Assembly: GCA_964651435.1 (NCBI GenBank)
Contig: CAZYVU010000003.1
Location: 1 to 64,000, forward strand
Direction of reading: 5' to 3'
DNA from: CAZYVU01 sp964651435
Lineage (GTDB): Bacteria; Desulfobacterota; Syntrophorhabdia; Syntrophorhabdales; CAYQXL01
Length of the DNA stretch: 64,000 nucleotides
Position 1 is the first letter of the stretch. Every line of letters starts with the position of its first letter. Made by a program: the position numbers and the translations under genes. A model generated the notes under the pieces. It saw only the letters and a program-made list of their open reading frames with translations. It ran no database searches and was not told the DNA's origin. Positions 7,773 to 16,312 of the stretch are shown here, one piece after another.

Positions 7773-9077
7773 TTACTCTCTGTTGTCGAAGACCCTCTTG
7801 GTCTTTCTTTCCGACCTCGGGAGTGACCCGTACTCCACAACCTCCGCGTCGCAGCTCACCATGACCTGCTTCTTGATCTCGTGTTCAATAGACTTCCTGA
7901 TATGCTTGTCGAAATCATGAGAGTGGGGGGCGCCCTGTTCCCGTTCGACCCGAATGGTCATGTGGTCCTTGCCCCCTTTCTCCTTTCTGTAGAGCACTAT
8001 CTGGTACTCGCTGGCCACCCCTTTTATGTGGGAAAGTATCTGATCGATATGGCTTGGGTAGATGTTGACGGCCCTGAAGATGAACATGTCATCGGATCGT
8101 CCGAGAATGCGGTCGTGGCGCGGCATGAGGCTGCCGCAGGGGCACCGGTCGGGCATGAGCCTCGTGAGGTCCCGGGTCCTGTACCGTATAAGGGGTGCCG
8201 CCTCCTTCCTGAGGGTGGTAACGACCATTTCGCCCACCTCCCCGGGGGGGACAGGTTCGAGCGTTTCGGGGTTTAGGATTTCCAGTATGTAGTAATCGGC
8301 CCAGTAGTGGATGCCTGCGTGGTGCCTGCAGTCCAGTCCCGTTCCGGGCCCGTAAAGCTCTGTCATGCCCGGAATGTCATAGAGTTGATCGTAGCCGACC
8401 CCGGAGAGGTCGGAGATTCTCGCCCGCATGGCATCGCTGGCACGCTCGGAGCCGAAGATCATTTTCTTGAGGGCGATCTTGCCCCGTAGCCCCCGGGCGG
8501 CAATCTCTTCGGACATGAGGAGCCCCATCGATGCAGTGCAGCACATGACCGTCGTTCCGAAGTCCTCAAGGAACTGGCACTGCATATCCGTGTTGCCGGG
8601 CCCAATGGGTATGGACATTGCGCCGAATCGCTCACAGCCGTTCTGGAAGCCCCAACCGGCGGTCCAAACGCCGTATCCCACGGCGATCTGAATCCTATCC
8701 TCGACAGTGCAGTCGGCATAGGAGTAGCACCGGGCGAACATGACGGCCCAGTCCTCCACATCCTTGGCGGTGTAACAGAGAACCTTCCGTTTCCCCGTAG
8801 TGCCGCTTGAGGCGTGGATGCGGACCACCTTTTCCATGGGCACGCTCAGCAGGGGAAAGGGGTACCCCTCCTGGAGGTCCTTGCTCGTTGTAAAGGGCAG
8901 TCGGCGTATGTCATCAAGGGATTTGATGCCCTCGGGCCGGACCCCGGCGTCGTCAAGTTTCTTGCGGTAATGGGGAGATCCGGCGTAGGCGTGGTGGACG
9001 GTCCACTTCAGCCCCTCAAGCTGCAACGCCTTCAGCTCATCGTCTGTCTTTATATTTGTGTCAAACGGTCGCTCCAT
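7773..9077 (-). CDS. Phenylacetate-CoA ligase-like enzyme (candidate indoleacetate-CoA ligase, IaaB-like)
   Basis: This is a 434-residue AMP-forming acyl-CoA ligase of the PaaK branch, which is shorter than other ANL ligases. The phosphate-binding loop is SSGTTGKRK (near residue 91), followed by the hinge region YRTRDLT and the C-terminal PRSERKTKRVFD containing the lysine used in adenylation. PaaK-like enzymes convert an arylacetate, ATP and CoA to the arylacetyl-CoA. In the iaa operon of Aromatoleum the corresponding ligase IaaB activates indoleacetate, and the neighbours here suggest the same role. Phenylacetate itself is an alternative, but no paa-type phenylacetate genes are nearby. The gene follows hyuB-like after a 115-bp gap that holds heptamer repeats. 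Confidence 0.85.
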   Translation of the reverse strand: MERPFDTNIKTDDELKALQLEGLKWTVHHAYAGSPHYRKKLDDAGVRPEGIKSLDDIRRLPFTTSKDLQEGYPFPLLSVPMEKVVRIHASSGTTGKRKVLCYTAKDVEDWAVMFARCYSYADCTVEDRIQIAVGYGVWTAGWGFQNGCERFGAMSIPIGPGNTDMQCQFLEDFGTTVMCCTASMGLLMSEEIAARGLRGKIALKKMIFGSERASDAMRARISDLSGVGYDQLYDIPGMTELYGPGTGLDCRHHAGIHYWADYYILEILNPETLEPVPPGEVGEMVVTTLRKEAAPLIRYRTRDLTRLMPDRCPCGSLMPRHDRILGRSDDMFIFRAVNIYPSHIDQILSHIKGVASEYQIVLYRKEKGGKDHMTIRVEREQGAPHSHDFDKHIRKSIEHEIKKQVMVSCDAEVVEYGSLPRSERKTKRVFDNRE

Positions 9078-9107
9078 TCTTCAACCCCCGGATGATAGTG
9101 AGAATAG

Positions 9108-9142
9108 TTCAAAGTTCAAAGTTCAAAGTTATAAGTTCAAAG
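9108..9142. repeat. Heptanucleotide tandem repeat TTCAAAG
   Basis: Five consecutive 7-mers fill this gap between two operon genes: TTCAAAG three times, TTATAAG once, then TTCAAAG again. It lies in the 115-bp spacer before the CoA-ligase gene and does not carry an obvious terminator. It belongs to the same class of 7-bp intergenic repeats found at 33903, 51556, 53003 and 53260, but has a different unit. Confidence 0.85.
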
Positions 9143-9192
9143 TTAAGGTCTCCTCAGGCAGAATCCACAATCATGCATCCAGCATCACACAT

Positions 9193-10905
9193 CTATTTTC
9201 CCCTGAGCCCGTTAGTCTCCTCCATGTCGACGGAGCCGCCTGAGGGGTCTATGGCGACACCGTAATCGGTCCGGGCGCGTTCAATACTTACATATCCCTC
9301 TATGGCATCTTCCAGCACCATCTCGGGCTCTCTTTGCAGGGGATCACCGTACCCGCCACCTCCGGGCGCATCGATGGTTACCACATCCCCCGGTTTGAGC
9401 TGTGTCAGTCCATAGGGGTTCCCCGGTGTGCCATTAACCAGAAACCGGGCTTTTGTTCCCGTCCTTCCACCGAAGAGCCCCTCGGCCGGATAGACGAACC
9501 GTCCGGCCTGAATGCCGAGGTTCACGGGAGGGATAGGGGCATACTGATCATCAGGGACCTTAAAGACCTCCCGCTTGCCCAGGCCGCCCTTCATTGTGCC
9601 GGGGCCCCCCGAATCGGCAACGAGCTCCCTCTTTTCGACGAGGAGCGGGGTGTCGCTTTCAAATATTTCTACGGGTGTATTGGCGCCGTTTGCGGGAAAG
9701 ATATAGACGTAGTTGCCGTCGTTCAGGGCCCCCGCCCCCATGCCCCCGCCCCGGATGATGACGGAATGCCAGGGCCTGCCATCCTTGCGCCTGCCGTAGA
9801 ACACGTTCATTGCCGCCGGGGTCCCGCCCGACGCGGCTATGACCCGTTGGGGCAGGACGCCGGAAAGGGCGCGGTAGATGATCTCGGTCAGGAAATGCCC
9901 CACACCCATGCGGGCCGCAACGGCTGCGGGAAATCTGCAGTTGACCACGGTTCCTTCGGGGGCCGTAAGGCCGATGGGCCGTGCACACCCTTCATTGTTC
10001 GGTATGTCGGGAGCGAACATGCTCTTGACGGCCATAAACACGTAGGCGTACGTGAAGTTAAACACCACATTGCCGCCCCAGTTCACCTGGGGCGAAGAGC
10101 CGTCGAGGTCCACGATGATGTCGCTCCCCCTTACCTCGACCTTGGCCTCGATAACGATGTTTTCACTACCCTTCATCTGTTCGATGACGCCTTTCGACCG
10201 GTATGCGCCGTCGGGGATCTTTGATATTTCCTCACGCATGCTTCTTTCCGTAAGGCTGATGATCTGATCGGCGAGATCGTCCAGGCTGTCGAGGTCACTT
10301 TCCTTAAGCATCTGTGCTATCTTTTCGGAGCAGACGTGGTTCGCGGCTATCTGCGAACGGATGTCGCCGATGACCTCATCGGGGGTCCTGACGTTCCATC
10401 TGATCAGATCCAGGACAGGCTCGTTCAAAATTCCTTTGTGATAGAGCTTCACAAATGGAATAAACAGGCCTTCTTCAAAAACATCGTGATTGTCCGAGGC
10501 AACACGCCCGCCTATGTCGGAGTGGTGAAACACGCAGGCCGTAAAGGCAACGAGTCTGTCCTCATAGAAGATGGGGCTCATGACGCAGACGTCGTTCAGG
10601 TGGCCCGCCAGCGCCCACGGGTCGTTGGTGATAAAAACGTCGCCGGGTTGATAGAGGTCCAGGGGGAACTTGTTGACCAGATTCTTGATGCCCAGTGCCA
10701 TGGCGCCCGACTGTCCCGGTGTGGCAAAGGTGCCTTGGGCGAGTTCCCGGCCCAGCCGGTCGGTAAACATGCATGTATAGTCGTGGGCGTCCCTAAGGAG
10801 ACTGGAAAATGCCGTCCGGGCAACGCTCGAATCTGCTTCGTCGACTATGGAAATAAGCCTGCGCCACAAGATCTCCAGGGTGATCGGATCGAACGAACGT
10901 CCCAT
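9193..10905 (-). CDS. HyuB-like subunit (N-methylhydantoinase B / acetone carboxylase alpha family)
   Basis: This 570-residue protein is a full-length HyuB-family subunit: it starts DPITLEILWRRLISIVDEADSS and ends with the family's GGGGYGDPLQREPE segment. With HyuA-type partners such proteins form ATP-dependent amidohydrolases (hydantoinase, 5-oxoprolinase) or carboxylases. Its ATG shares one base with the hyuA-like stop (TAATG), so the two are translationally coupled. In the proposed indoleacetate pathway the pair would hydrolyse the oxindole lactam. Acetophenone or acetone carboxylase is an alternative reading, but no additional small carboxylase subunit is next to the pair. Confidence 0.9.
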   Translation of the reverse strand: MGRSFDPITLEILWRRLISIVDEADSSVARTAFSSLLRDAHDYTCMFTDRLGRELAQGTFATPGQSGAMALGIKNLVNKFPLDLYQPGDVFITNDPWALAGHLNDVCVMSPIFYEDRLVAFTACVFHHSDIGGRVASDNHDVFEEGLFIPFVKLYHKGILNEPVLDLIRWNVRTPDEVIGDIRSQIAANHVCSEKIAQMLKESDLDSLDDLADQIISLTERSMREEISKIPDGAYRSKGVIEQMKGSENIVIEAKVEVRGSDIIVDLDGSSPQVNWGGNVVFNFTYAYVFMAVKSMFAPDIPNNEGCARPIGLTAPEGTVVNCRFPAAVAARMGVGHFLTEIIYRALSGVLPQRVIAASGGTPAAMNVFYGRRKDGRPWHSVIIRGGGMGAGALNDGNYVYIFPANGANTPVEIFESDTPLLVEKRELVADSGGPGTMKGGLGKREVFKVPDDQYAPIPPVNLGIQAGRFVYPAEGLFGGRTGTKARFLVNGTPGNPYGLTQLKPGDVVTIDAPGGGGYGDPLQREPEMVLEDAIEGYVSIERARTDYGVAIDPSGGSVDMEETNGLRGK

Positions 10906-13004
10906 TATTGCGCCTCCTTAAGGTCAATCCAGAGAAAGCCGAAATCATCGACGGCAATGCGGCCGTCTTCGCCCACAACGAGAGTAGATTCCTTTTCCTC
11001 TATTATGGCCGGACCGTCGAACCGGGCTCCGGGGAAAAGCGCGTACCGATCGTAGACGGTGTACGGTATGTAGTCCTTGGCCAGCGGCGAATAGGCAGGC
11101 CTCCGTCCTTTCACGGCCTGGTCGATAGACTGCCCGGTCCCCTTGGGAAGTTTGGGCAACTGGAGGAGCCGTTCCGGAAGGCTGGCCCGCACCTTGAAGT
11201 TGATGAATTCCACCTCTGAGTCCGGATAGGTCCTGCCGTAGAGCCTCTTGTAGATGTCGTCGAAAAGGTTCCGGATGTGGGCCCTTTCAAGGGCGGTAAA
11301 CGGTTGCCCGGCGATGGGAACGTTGATCTCCGACCCCTGTCCCACAAAACGCATGTCGAGGGACCGCTCATACCTGATGGCGTCCCCGGTGGCCTCTTTC
11401 TTCAGGATTTTTCCTGCCTCCGCCTCCAGCGCACTGAAAATACCCTCAATCTCGTCGAAGGCCACGTTACTCAGGGAGACCTTATGGCTTCGCAGGAGGT
11501 CGAAGGCCCGCGGGGCCGTAAAGAAGCCCATAGCTGAACCGACACCGGCGTTGGGCGGCACGAGCAGCCGGGGCGCGCCCAGCTTCTTTGCCAGACCATA
11601 TGCGTGAACGGGTCCCGCCCCACCGAAGGCCGCTATTGTCACGATCTTCGGATTGCCCCCCTTTTCGGCGATGTGGGTTTTGGCGGCAGCGGCCATGGTC
11701 TCGTTAATCAGGTCGTGAATGCCCCAGACGGCCTGGATGAAAGAGACCCCCAGCGGCCCGGCAACCTTTTCCTCGATGCCGAGACGGGCCCTTTCCTTGT
11801 TGAGGCGCATGCCCCCGCCGAGAAAATAGTTCTCGTCAAGATAACCGAGCAGCAGGTCCGCATCGGTGACGCAGGGGTCCTCACCGCCCCTGCCGTAGCA
11901 GATGGGGCCCGGCGCGGCGCCTGAACTTTCGGGCCCCACCTGGAGGGTTCCCAGCTTGCTCACCTTTGCGATGCTGCCGCCGCCGGCGCCTATCTCCATC
12001 AGGTCGACGACAGGCACCTGGATGGTGAGGCCGCTGCCCTTCATGAACCTCTGGACCCTCCCCACCTCAAAGGTGGGCACGACGCCCGCAACGCCCTTCT
12101 GAATAAGGCAGGACTTGGCCGTTGTGCCGCCCATGTCGAAGCAGAACATCTCGGGGATGTTGAAGTGGCGGCCGTAGTATTGACCGGCGATGACGGCTGC
12201 CGTCGGCCCTGACTCGATGATCCTGACGGGAAACTCCGCAGCCGTTTCAACGGATGTAACTCCGCCGCTGGAAAGCATGATAAAGAGCTTCCCTCCGAAG
12301 CCGATCGATTCCAGCCGCCCGGCAAGCTTCGACAGATATCGGCCCGTGAGGGGCTTTACATAGGCGTTGGTGACGGTTGTGCTGGTGCGCTCGTACTCTT
12401 TGATCTGCGGCAGGACATGGTAGGAAATGGAGACCGACAGGCCCGGAGCCTCTTCCGCTATAATGTCTTTCAGCATCAGCTCATGCATGGGGTTCTCGAA
12501 GGAGTTGATGAGGCAGACGGCCACAGACTCGATCCCCTGGGCAACGAGGGAGCGGACCACCTGTCTGGCTTCGCCGGGGTCCAGCGGTTTGAGAACGGAC
12601 CCGTCGCTTCGCACCCTCTCGTCCACCTCCATGCGATACCTTCTGGGGATAAGGGGCTTAGGAAATTCTGCAAAGATGTCGTAAGGAGCGTACCGGATCT
12701 CGCGGCCGATCTCCAGGACGTCCCTGAACCCCTTCGTGGTGATGAGCCCCGTCTTTGCTCCCTTGCGCTCAATGATCGAGTTAATGACAAGGGTCGTCCC
12801 GTGTATGAGCTCGTCCAGCCTTTCCACGAAATCGGGCGTTGTCGCCTCCAGTGCCCGTATGCCCTCTTCAACGGCGTCGGACGGATCCTGCGGCGTCGTG
12901 AGACACTTGCCCGTCCTGATTTCTCCGGTCTCATCGTTGAGCAGAACGAAGTCGGTAAATGTGCCTCCGATGTCGCAACCGAGGCGGTAATGTTTGTCGC
13001 TCAT
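10905..13004 (-). CDS. HyuA-like ATP-binding subunit (N-methylhydantoinase A / oxoprolinase family)
   Basis: This 699-residue protein has the actin-like ATPase fold of the hydantoinase A family, with the phosphate-1 motif GCDIGGTFTDFVLL at the N-terminus, FDMGGTTAKSCLI near residue 290 and the conserved AAFGGAGPVHAYGLA late in the protein. The family phosphorylates a lactam or ketone so that the partner subunit can open or carboxylate it. It lies 59 bp after the mutase gene and overlaps hyuB by one base. Together the pair matches IaaC/IaaE-type proteins assigned to lactam opening in anaerobic indoleacetate breakdown. The specific substrate is inferred only from the gene neighbourhood. Confidence 0.9.
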   Translation of the reverse strand: MSDKHYRLGCDIGGTFTDFVLLNDETGEIRTGKCLTTPQDPSDAVEEGIRALEATTPDFVERLDELIHGTTLVINSIIERKGAKTGLITTKGFRDVLEIGREIRYAPYDIFAEFPKPLIPRRYRMEVDERVRSDGSVLKPLDPGEARQVVRSLVAQGIESVAVCLINSFENPMHELMLKDIIAEEAPGLSVSISYHVLPQIKEYERTSTTVTNAYVKPLTGRYLSKLAGRLESIGFGGKLFIMLSSGGVTSVETAAEFPVRIIESGPTAAVIAGQYYGRHFNIPEMFCFDMGGTTAKSCLIQKGVAGVVPTFEVGRVQRFMKGSGLTIQVPVVDLMEIGAGGGSIAKVSKLGTLQVGPESSGAAPGPICYGRGGEDPCVTDADLLLGYLDENYFLGGGMRLNKERARLGIEEKVAGPLGVSFIQAVWGIHDLINETMAAAAKTHIAEKGGNPKIVTIAAFGGAGPVHAYGLAKKLGAPRLLVPPNAGVGSAMGFFTAPRAFDLLRSHKVSLSNVAFDEIEGIFSALEAEAGKILKKEATGDAIRYERSLDMRFVGQGSEINVPIAGQPFTALERAHIRNLFDDIYKRLYGRTYPDSEVEFINFKVRASLPERLLQLPKLPKGTGQSIDQAVKGRRPAYSPLAKDYIPYTVYDRYALFPGARFDGPAIIEEKESTLVVGEDGRIAVDDFGFLWIDLKEAQ

Positions 13005-13063
13005 CTATTCCTCCACAGTCAAGAAGCCGTTTGGACGGCCTAAACGGTTTCCGCTCCTTATTC

Positions 13064-14692
13064 TTAGAACAAGCTTGGTTCCTGAAACTCCCCGAAGACG
13101 TCCCGGAAGATGGAGGTCATCTCTCCCACGGTGGCGTAGGCTTTACAGCAGGCCACAAGGTGGGGCATGACGTTTTCACCGGCCCTCGTGGCCCTATCCA
13201 GTGCCGTAAGCGATTGGAAAACGTCCTTCTCGGAGCGTTCCCGTTTAACAGCCCTCAGACTTTCGATCTGTTTTTCCGCCGATTCCGTATTATACTCATG
13301 AAGCTCCACCTCCATCTCTTCGCCTTCCGTGTGGATGTTCACCCCCACTTTCAGCAGTTCTCCCGACGTCAGCCCTTTCTCGACCTCGTAGGCCTGGCGC
13401 GCCACGAGGCGCTGCGCATAGCCCTCGGCCACGGCCTTGATGATGCCGCCGTACGCTTCGATGGCGGCCATCTCCTGCTCAATCCGGGCCTCCATCTCCT
13501 TCGTCAGGGTCTCGATGAAGTAGCTGCCCGCAAGGGGATCGACGGTGTCCCGCAGGCCCATTTCGTCCATGAGGAGCTGGAGGGTCCTGAGGGAGAGCAG
13601 GGCCGAATGGGGGGTGGGGATAGTGTAGGCCTCGTCGTAGCTGCACAGTGCCGTTGTCTGAGCCCCTGAAAGGGCCGCCACAAGGGCATAGTAGGCGCCG
13701 CGCATGATGTTGTTCTCCGGTTGGGCCTTCGTGAGCCCGTATCCGCCTCCGCCGAAGAGCCCGCGAAGGAAGAGGTTCTGCGGCTGCTTGACGTCGTACC
13801 TTTCCCTCAGATTCCTTGCCCAGAGCTTGCGTGCCGCCCGAAACTTGGCTATCTGCTCCCACATGTTGCCGAAGACGTTGAGATTGAAGGAGAAGCGGCC
13901 GACAAAGTCTTCCGCCTCGTATCCCCTGCTTCGCACGTTATCGATGTAGGCATTGGCGATGAGGATGGCAAAGGCGATTTCCTGGGCCGGCGTAGCGCCC
14001 GATTCCCGGATGTGGTAGCCGCAAACGCTCACCGGATTGGCGCGGGGCAGGGCAGAGATGGAATACTCGATCACATCGCCCACAAGCTTGACGGCCGGCA
14101 TGACGGGGAAGATCCAGGCGCCGCGGCCGATCATTTCCTTGAGAATGTCGTTCTGGGGCGTTGCTGAAATGATCTTCGGGTCGTACCCGAACTTCTCGGC
14201 AACGGCCTGATACATGGCCAGCATGATCGACGCAACGGCGTTGATGGTGAGGCCCGACCCTATCTTGTCGAGCCGGATATCCTGAAAGGCCATTTCGAAA
14301 TCGCGGAGCGTGTCGACGGCCATGCCGACCCTTCCCACCTCGCCCTCGGACATGGGGCTGTCGGAATCGTACCCCATCTGGGTGGGGAGATCGAAGGCCA
14401 CGTTGAGCCCCGTTTGGCCGTGTGAGATCATGAGCTTGAAGCGCTCGTTCGTCTCCGACGGAGTGCCGAAGCCTGTGTACTGACGGGTCGTCCAGGCCCG
14501 CGACCTGTAGCCGAGCGGATGGATGCCCCGGGTGAAGGGATAGCTGCCGGGGTCAGCCAGATCCTTTTCGTAAGAGAATCCGACGCGGTCCAGGTCCTCC
14601 GGGGTGTAGCAGGGCTTGACGTGTACCCCTGACTCGAGGATCACATCGTTTATCTGGTCTTTCGCATTTTTCACATAGCGCGCTACAGCCAT
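13064..14692 (-). CDS. Methylmalonyl-CoA mutase-family large subunit (candidate arylsuccinyl-CoA mutase)
   Basis: This 542-residue protein is the substrate-binding TIM barrel of a B12-dependent acyl-CoA mutase; the cobalamin domain is a separate protein, as in isobutyryl- and 2-hydroxyisobutyryl-CoA mutases. Tyr72 (RQYTGFG), Arg190 (GRGAWIF) and His227 (CGYHIRESGAT) align with Tyr89, Arg207 and His244 of methylmalonyl-CoA mutase at a constant offset of 17. Tyr89 and Arg207 hold the free carboxylate of the substrate there, so this enzyme should also use a dicarboxylic acyl-CoA. (2-Aminophenyl)succinyl-CoA would fit the operon. Its ribosome binding site AGGAGG overlaps the end of the B12-subunit gene, 9 bp upstream. 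Confidence 0.9.
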   Translation of the reverse strand: MAVARYVKNAKDQINDVILESGVHVKPCYTPEDLDRVGFSYEKDLADPGSYPFTRGIHPLGYRSRAWTTRQYTGFGTPSETNERFKLMISHGQTGLNVAFDLPTQMGYDSDSPMSEGEVGRVGMAVDTLRDFEMAFQDIRLDKIGSGLTINAVASIMLAMYQAVAEKFGYDPKIISATPQNDILKEMIGRGAWIFPVMPAVKLVGDVIEYSISALPRANPVSVCGYHIRESGATPAQEIAFAILIANAYIDNVRSRGYEAEDFVGRFSFNLNVFGNMWEQIAKFRAARKLWARNLRERYDVKQPQNLFLRGLFGGGGYGLTKAQPENNIMRGAYYALVAALSGAQTTALCSYDEAYTIPTPHSALLSLRTLQLLMDEMGLRDTVDPLAGSYFIETLTKEMEARIEQEMAAIEAYGGIIKAVAEGYAQRLVARQAYEVEKGLTSGELLKVGVNIHTEGEEMEVELHEYNTESAEKQIESLRAVKRERSEKDVFQSLTALDRATRAGENVMPHLVACCKAYATVGEMTSIFRDVFGEFQEPSLF

Positions 14693-14701
14693 GATCGCCT
14701 C

Positions 14702-15106
14702 CTATGTCCTTTTTGCGTGGGCCTTGATAAAGTTGACCGCCTCCGCAAGGGGGGTCCCTCCGGGGAAGACGCCGGCAGCGCCTATCTGTTTCAGCCTTTC
14801 GATATCTTTTGCCGGAATGACGCCGCCCACAATGACCATAACGTCCGACAGCCCGCCCTGGCGTATCTTTCCGATAAGCCGCTCGGTGAGCGGAATGTGA
14901 GCGCCCGTCATGATGGAGAGCCCGATAACGTCCACGTCTTCCTGGGTAGCGATCTTGACGATCTGATCGACGGTCTTGTGAAGTCCCGAATAGATCACCT
15001 CGAAGCCTCCATCCTTAAGGGCCTGGGCTATGACCTTGGCGCCACGGTCGTGGCCGTCAAGGCCCGGCTTGGCGATGAGAACCTTTACCCCTTTTCCCTG
15101 CTCCAT
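14702..15106 (-). CDS. Cobalamin-binding small subunit of the acyl-CoA mutase
   Basis: At 134 residues this is a free-standing B12-binding Rossmann domain. The base-off cobalamin motif DxHxxG is present as GLDGHDRGAKV (near residue 17), and the downstream GLSIMTGAHI and VIVGGVIP strands are also conserved. It supplies adenosylcobalamin to the large subunit encoded 9 bp downstream. Split mutases of this type occur where the substrate is not plain methylmalonyl-CoA, as well as in some archaeal methylmalonyl-CoA mutases. It follows the acyl-CoA dehydrogenase gene by 33 bp. Confidence 0.94.
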   Translation of the reverse strand: MEQGKGVKVLIAKPGLDGHDRGAKVIAQALKDGGFEVIYSGLHKTVDQIVKIATQEDVDVIGLSIMTGAHIPLTERLIGKIRQGGLSDVMVIVGGVIPAKDIERLKQIGAAGVFPGGTPLAEAVNFIKAHAKRT

Positions 15107-15139
15107 CTGCCACCTCCACTAAAATTATCTCCCCTGCCG

Positions 15140-16312
15140 TTATGTCTGAGCCGCCCCTGTCCCTTTGCCCCTTTCGTTCAGGCTTTCCCTGGAGATAAGG
15201 GTCTTCAGAATTTCGGAGGTCCCCCCGCCGTAAAGAAGAAAGCGCGCATCCCGGAAGAACCTCTCTGCCGGGTATTCCTCCGCAATGCCGTAAGCGCCGA
15301 AGATCCGGGTGACCTGGTCGACGACGAAGGCCGCCGTCTCGGTGGCCCAGAGTTTTGCCATAGCAGCCTCCTTCTTTGCTTCCCGGCCCCCGTGTTTCAG
15401 GGTGGCAGCGTGGTAGGTGAGGAGGTCGGCCGTCTCGATTCTTAATGCCATATCGGCAATCTTTTCCTGGATAAGCTGAAAGTCGGCGATGGGACGGCCA
15501 AAGGCCTCCCGCTGACGGGCATATGTCAGTGCCGCATCGTAGGCGGCCTTGGACAGTCCGAGTCCGAGACCGGCAATCATGATCCTGATCTCGGCAAGAA
15601 TGGTCTCCAGTTGGACGGCCCCCTGCCCTTCGGCGCCGAAAAGGTTGGTCCCGGGAATGGGACAGTCGTCGAAGATAAGCTCCACAGTCTGCGAGCCTCT
15701 CGCCGACATCTTGGCGATGTGCTGCCCTACCACGAACCCCGGCGTGCCCTTCTCGACGAGAAAAAATGCGATACCCTTAAGGCGCTTCGACGGATCGGTG
15801 GTGGCCGCCACGGTAACGAAGTCGGCCGCCTCTCCGCTCGTTATCCACAGTTTTCTCCCCTTAAGGACCCAACCATTGCCTGTCTTTGTGGCCCTCGTTG
15901 CTATGGAGCCCAAGTCGGAGCCGCAGTCGGGCTCCGTAAAGGCAATAGTGCCTATCTTCTCGCCGCGGATGGCAGGCAGGAGCAGGCGCTCCTTGTGGTC
16001 CGCCGTCCCATAGCGGTACAAGAAGTCCGTTCCCATAAGGCACTGCATGGTAACGATGGCAGCGAAGGCAATGGACGCACGACCGAGTTCCTCGGCCAGG
16101 ATGGTAAAGCAGAGAGGATCGCCGCCCATGCTGCCCATGGACTCGGGATAGCGAATGCCGTAGTATCCGAGATTGCCGAACTTTCTGAATAATTCATCGG
16201 GAAACCGGTTTTCCCTGTCGATCTGTGCCGCCAAGGGCTGCACGAGTCCCGATATGGCCTTCCGGGCCTGAAGACGAAAAAACTGCTGTTCCTCGGTAAA
16301 GGTAAAGTCCAT
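15140..16312 (-). CDS. Acyl-CoA dehydrogenase (candidate arylmalonyl- or arylsuccinyl-CoA oxidising step)
   Basis: A 390-residue FAD enzyme of the acyl-CoA dehydrogenase family, starting DFTFTEEQQFFRL. It shows the flavin segment AFTEPDCGSDLGSI and the helix YARQREAFGRPI. The C-terminal loop reads LLYGGGTSEI, with glycine where many members have the catalytic glutamate of YEGT; some branches use a glutamate elsewhere instead. I start it at the ATG at 16312, which shares a base with the meaB stop, rather than at a longer frame from 16462 whose extra residues are shadow sequence. In iaa-type pathways a dehydrogenase of this family (IaaF) acts after the mutase; that role is inferred here. Confidence 0.9.
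   Translation of the reverse strand: MDFTFTEEQQFFRLQARKAISGLVQPLAAQIDRENRFPDELFRKFGNLGYYGIRYPESMGSMGGDPLCFTILAEELGRASIAFAAIVTMQCLMGTDFLYRYGTADHKERLLLPAIRGEKIGTIAFTEPDCGSDLGSIATRATKTGNGWVLKGRKLWITSGEAADFVTVAATTDPSKRLKGIAFFLVEKGTPGFVVGQHIAKMSARGSQTVELIFDDCPIPGTNLFGAEGQGAVQLETILAEIRIMIAGLGLGLSKAAYDAALTYARQREAFGRPIADFQLIQEKIADMALRIETADLLTYHAATLKHGGREAKKEAAMAKLWATETAAFVVDQVTRIFGAYGIAEEYPAERFFRDARFLLYGGGTSEILKTLISRESLNERGKGTGAAQT

Noticed and set aside
9193..13004. Acetone or acetophenone carboxylase
   Set aside because: The two subunits belong to the same superfamily, but no additional small carboxylase subunit is nearby and the operon context fits lactam hydrolysis. Sequence alone does not exclude it.
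13020..13062. Dyad CCGTTT...AAACGG between the mutase and hyuA genes
   Set aside because: No T run follows on the minus strand and genes on both sides are in one operon, so it is not a convincing terminator.
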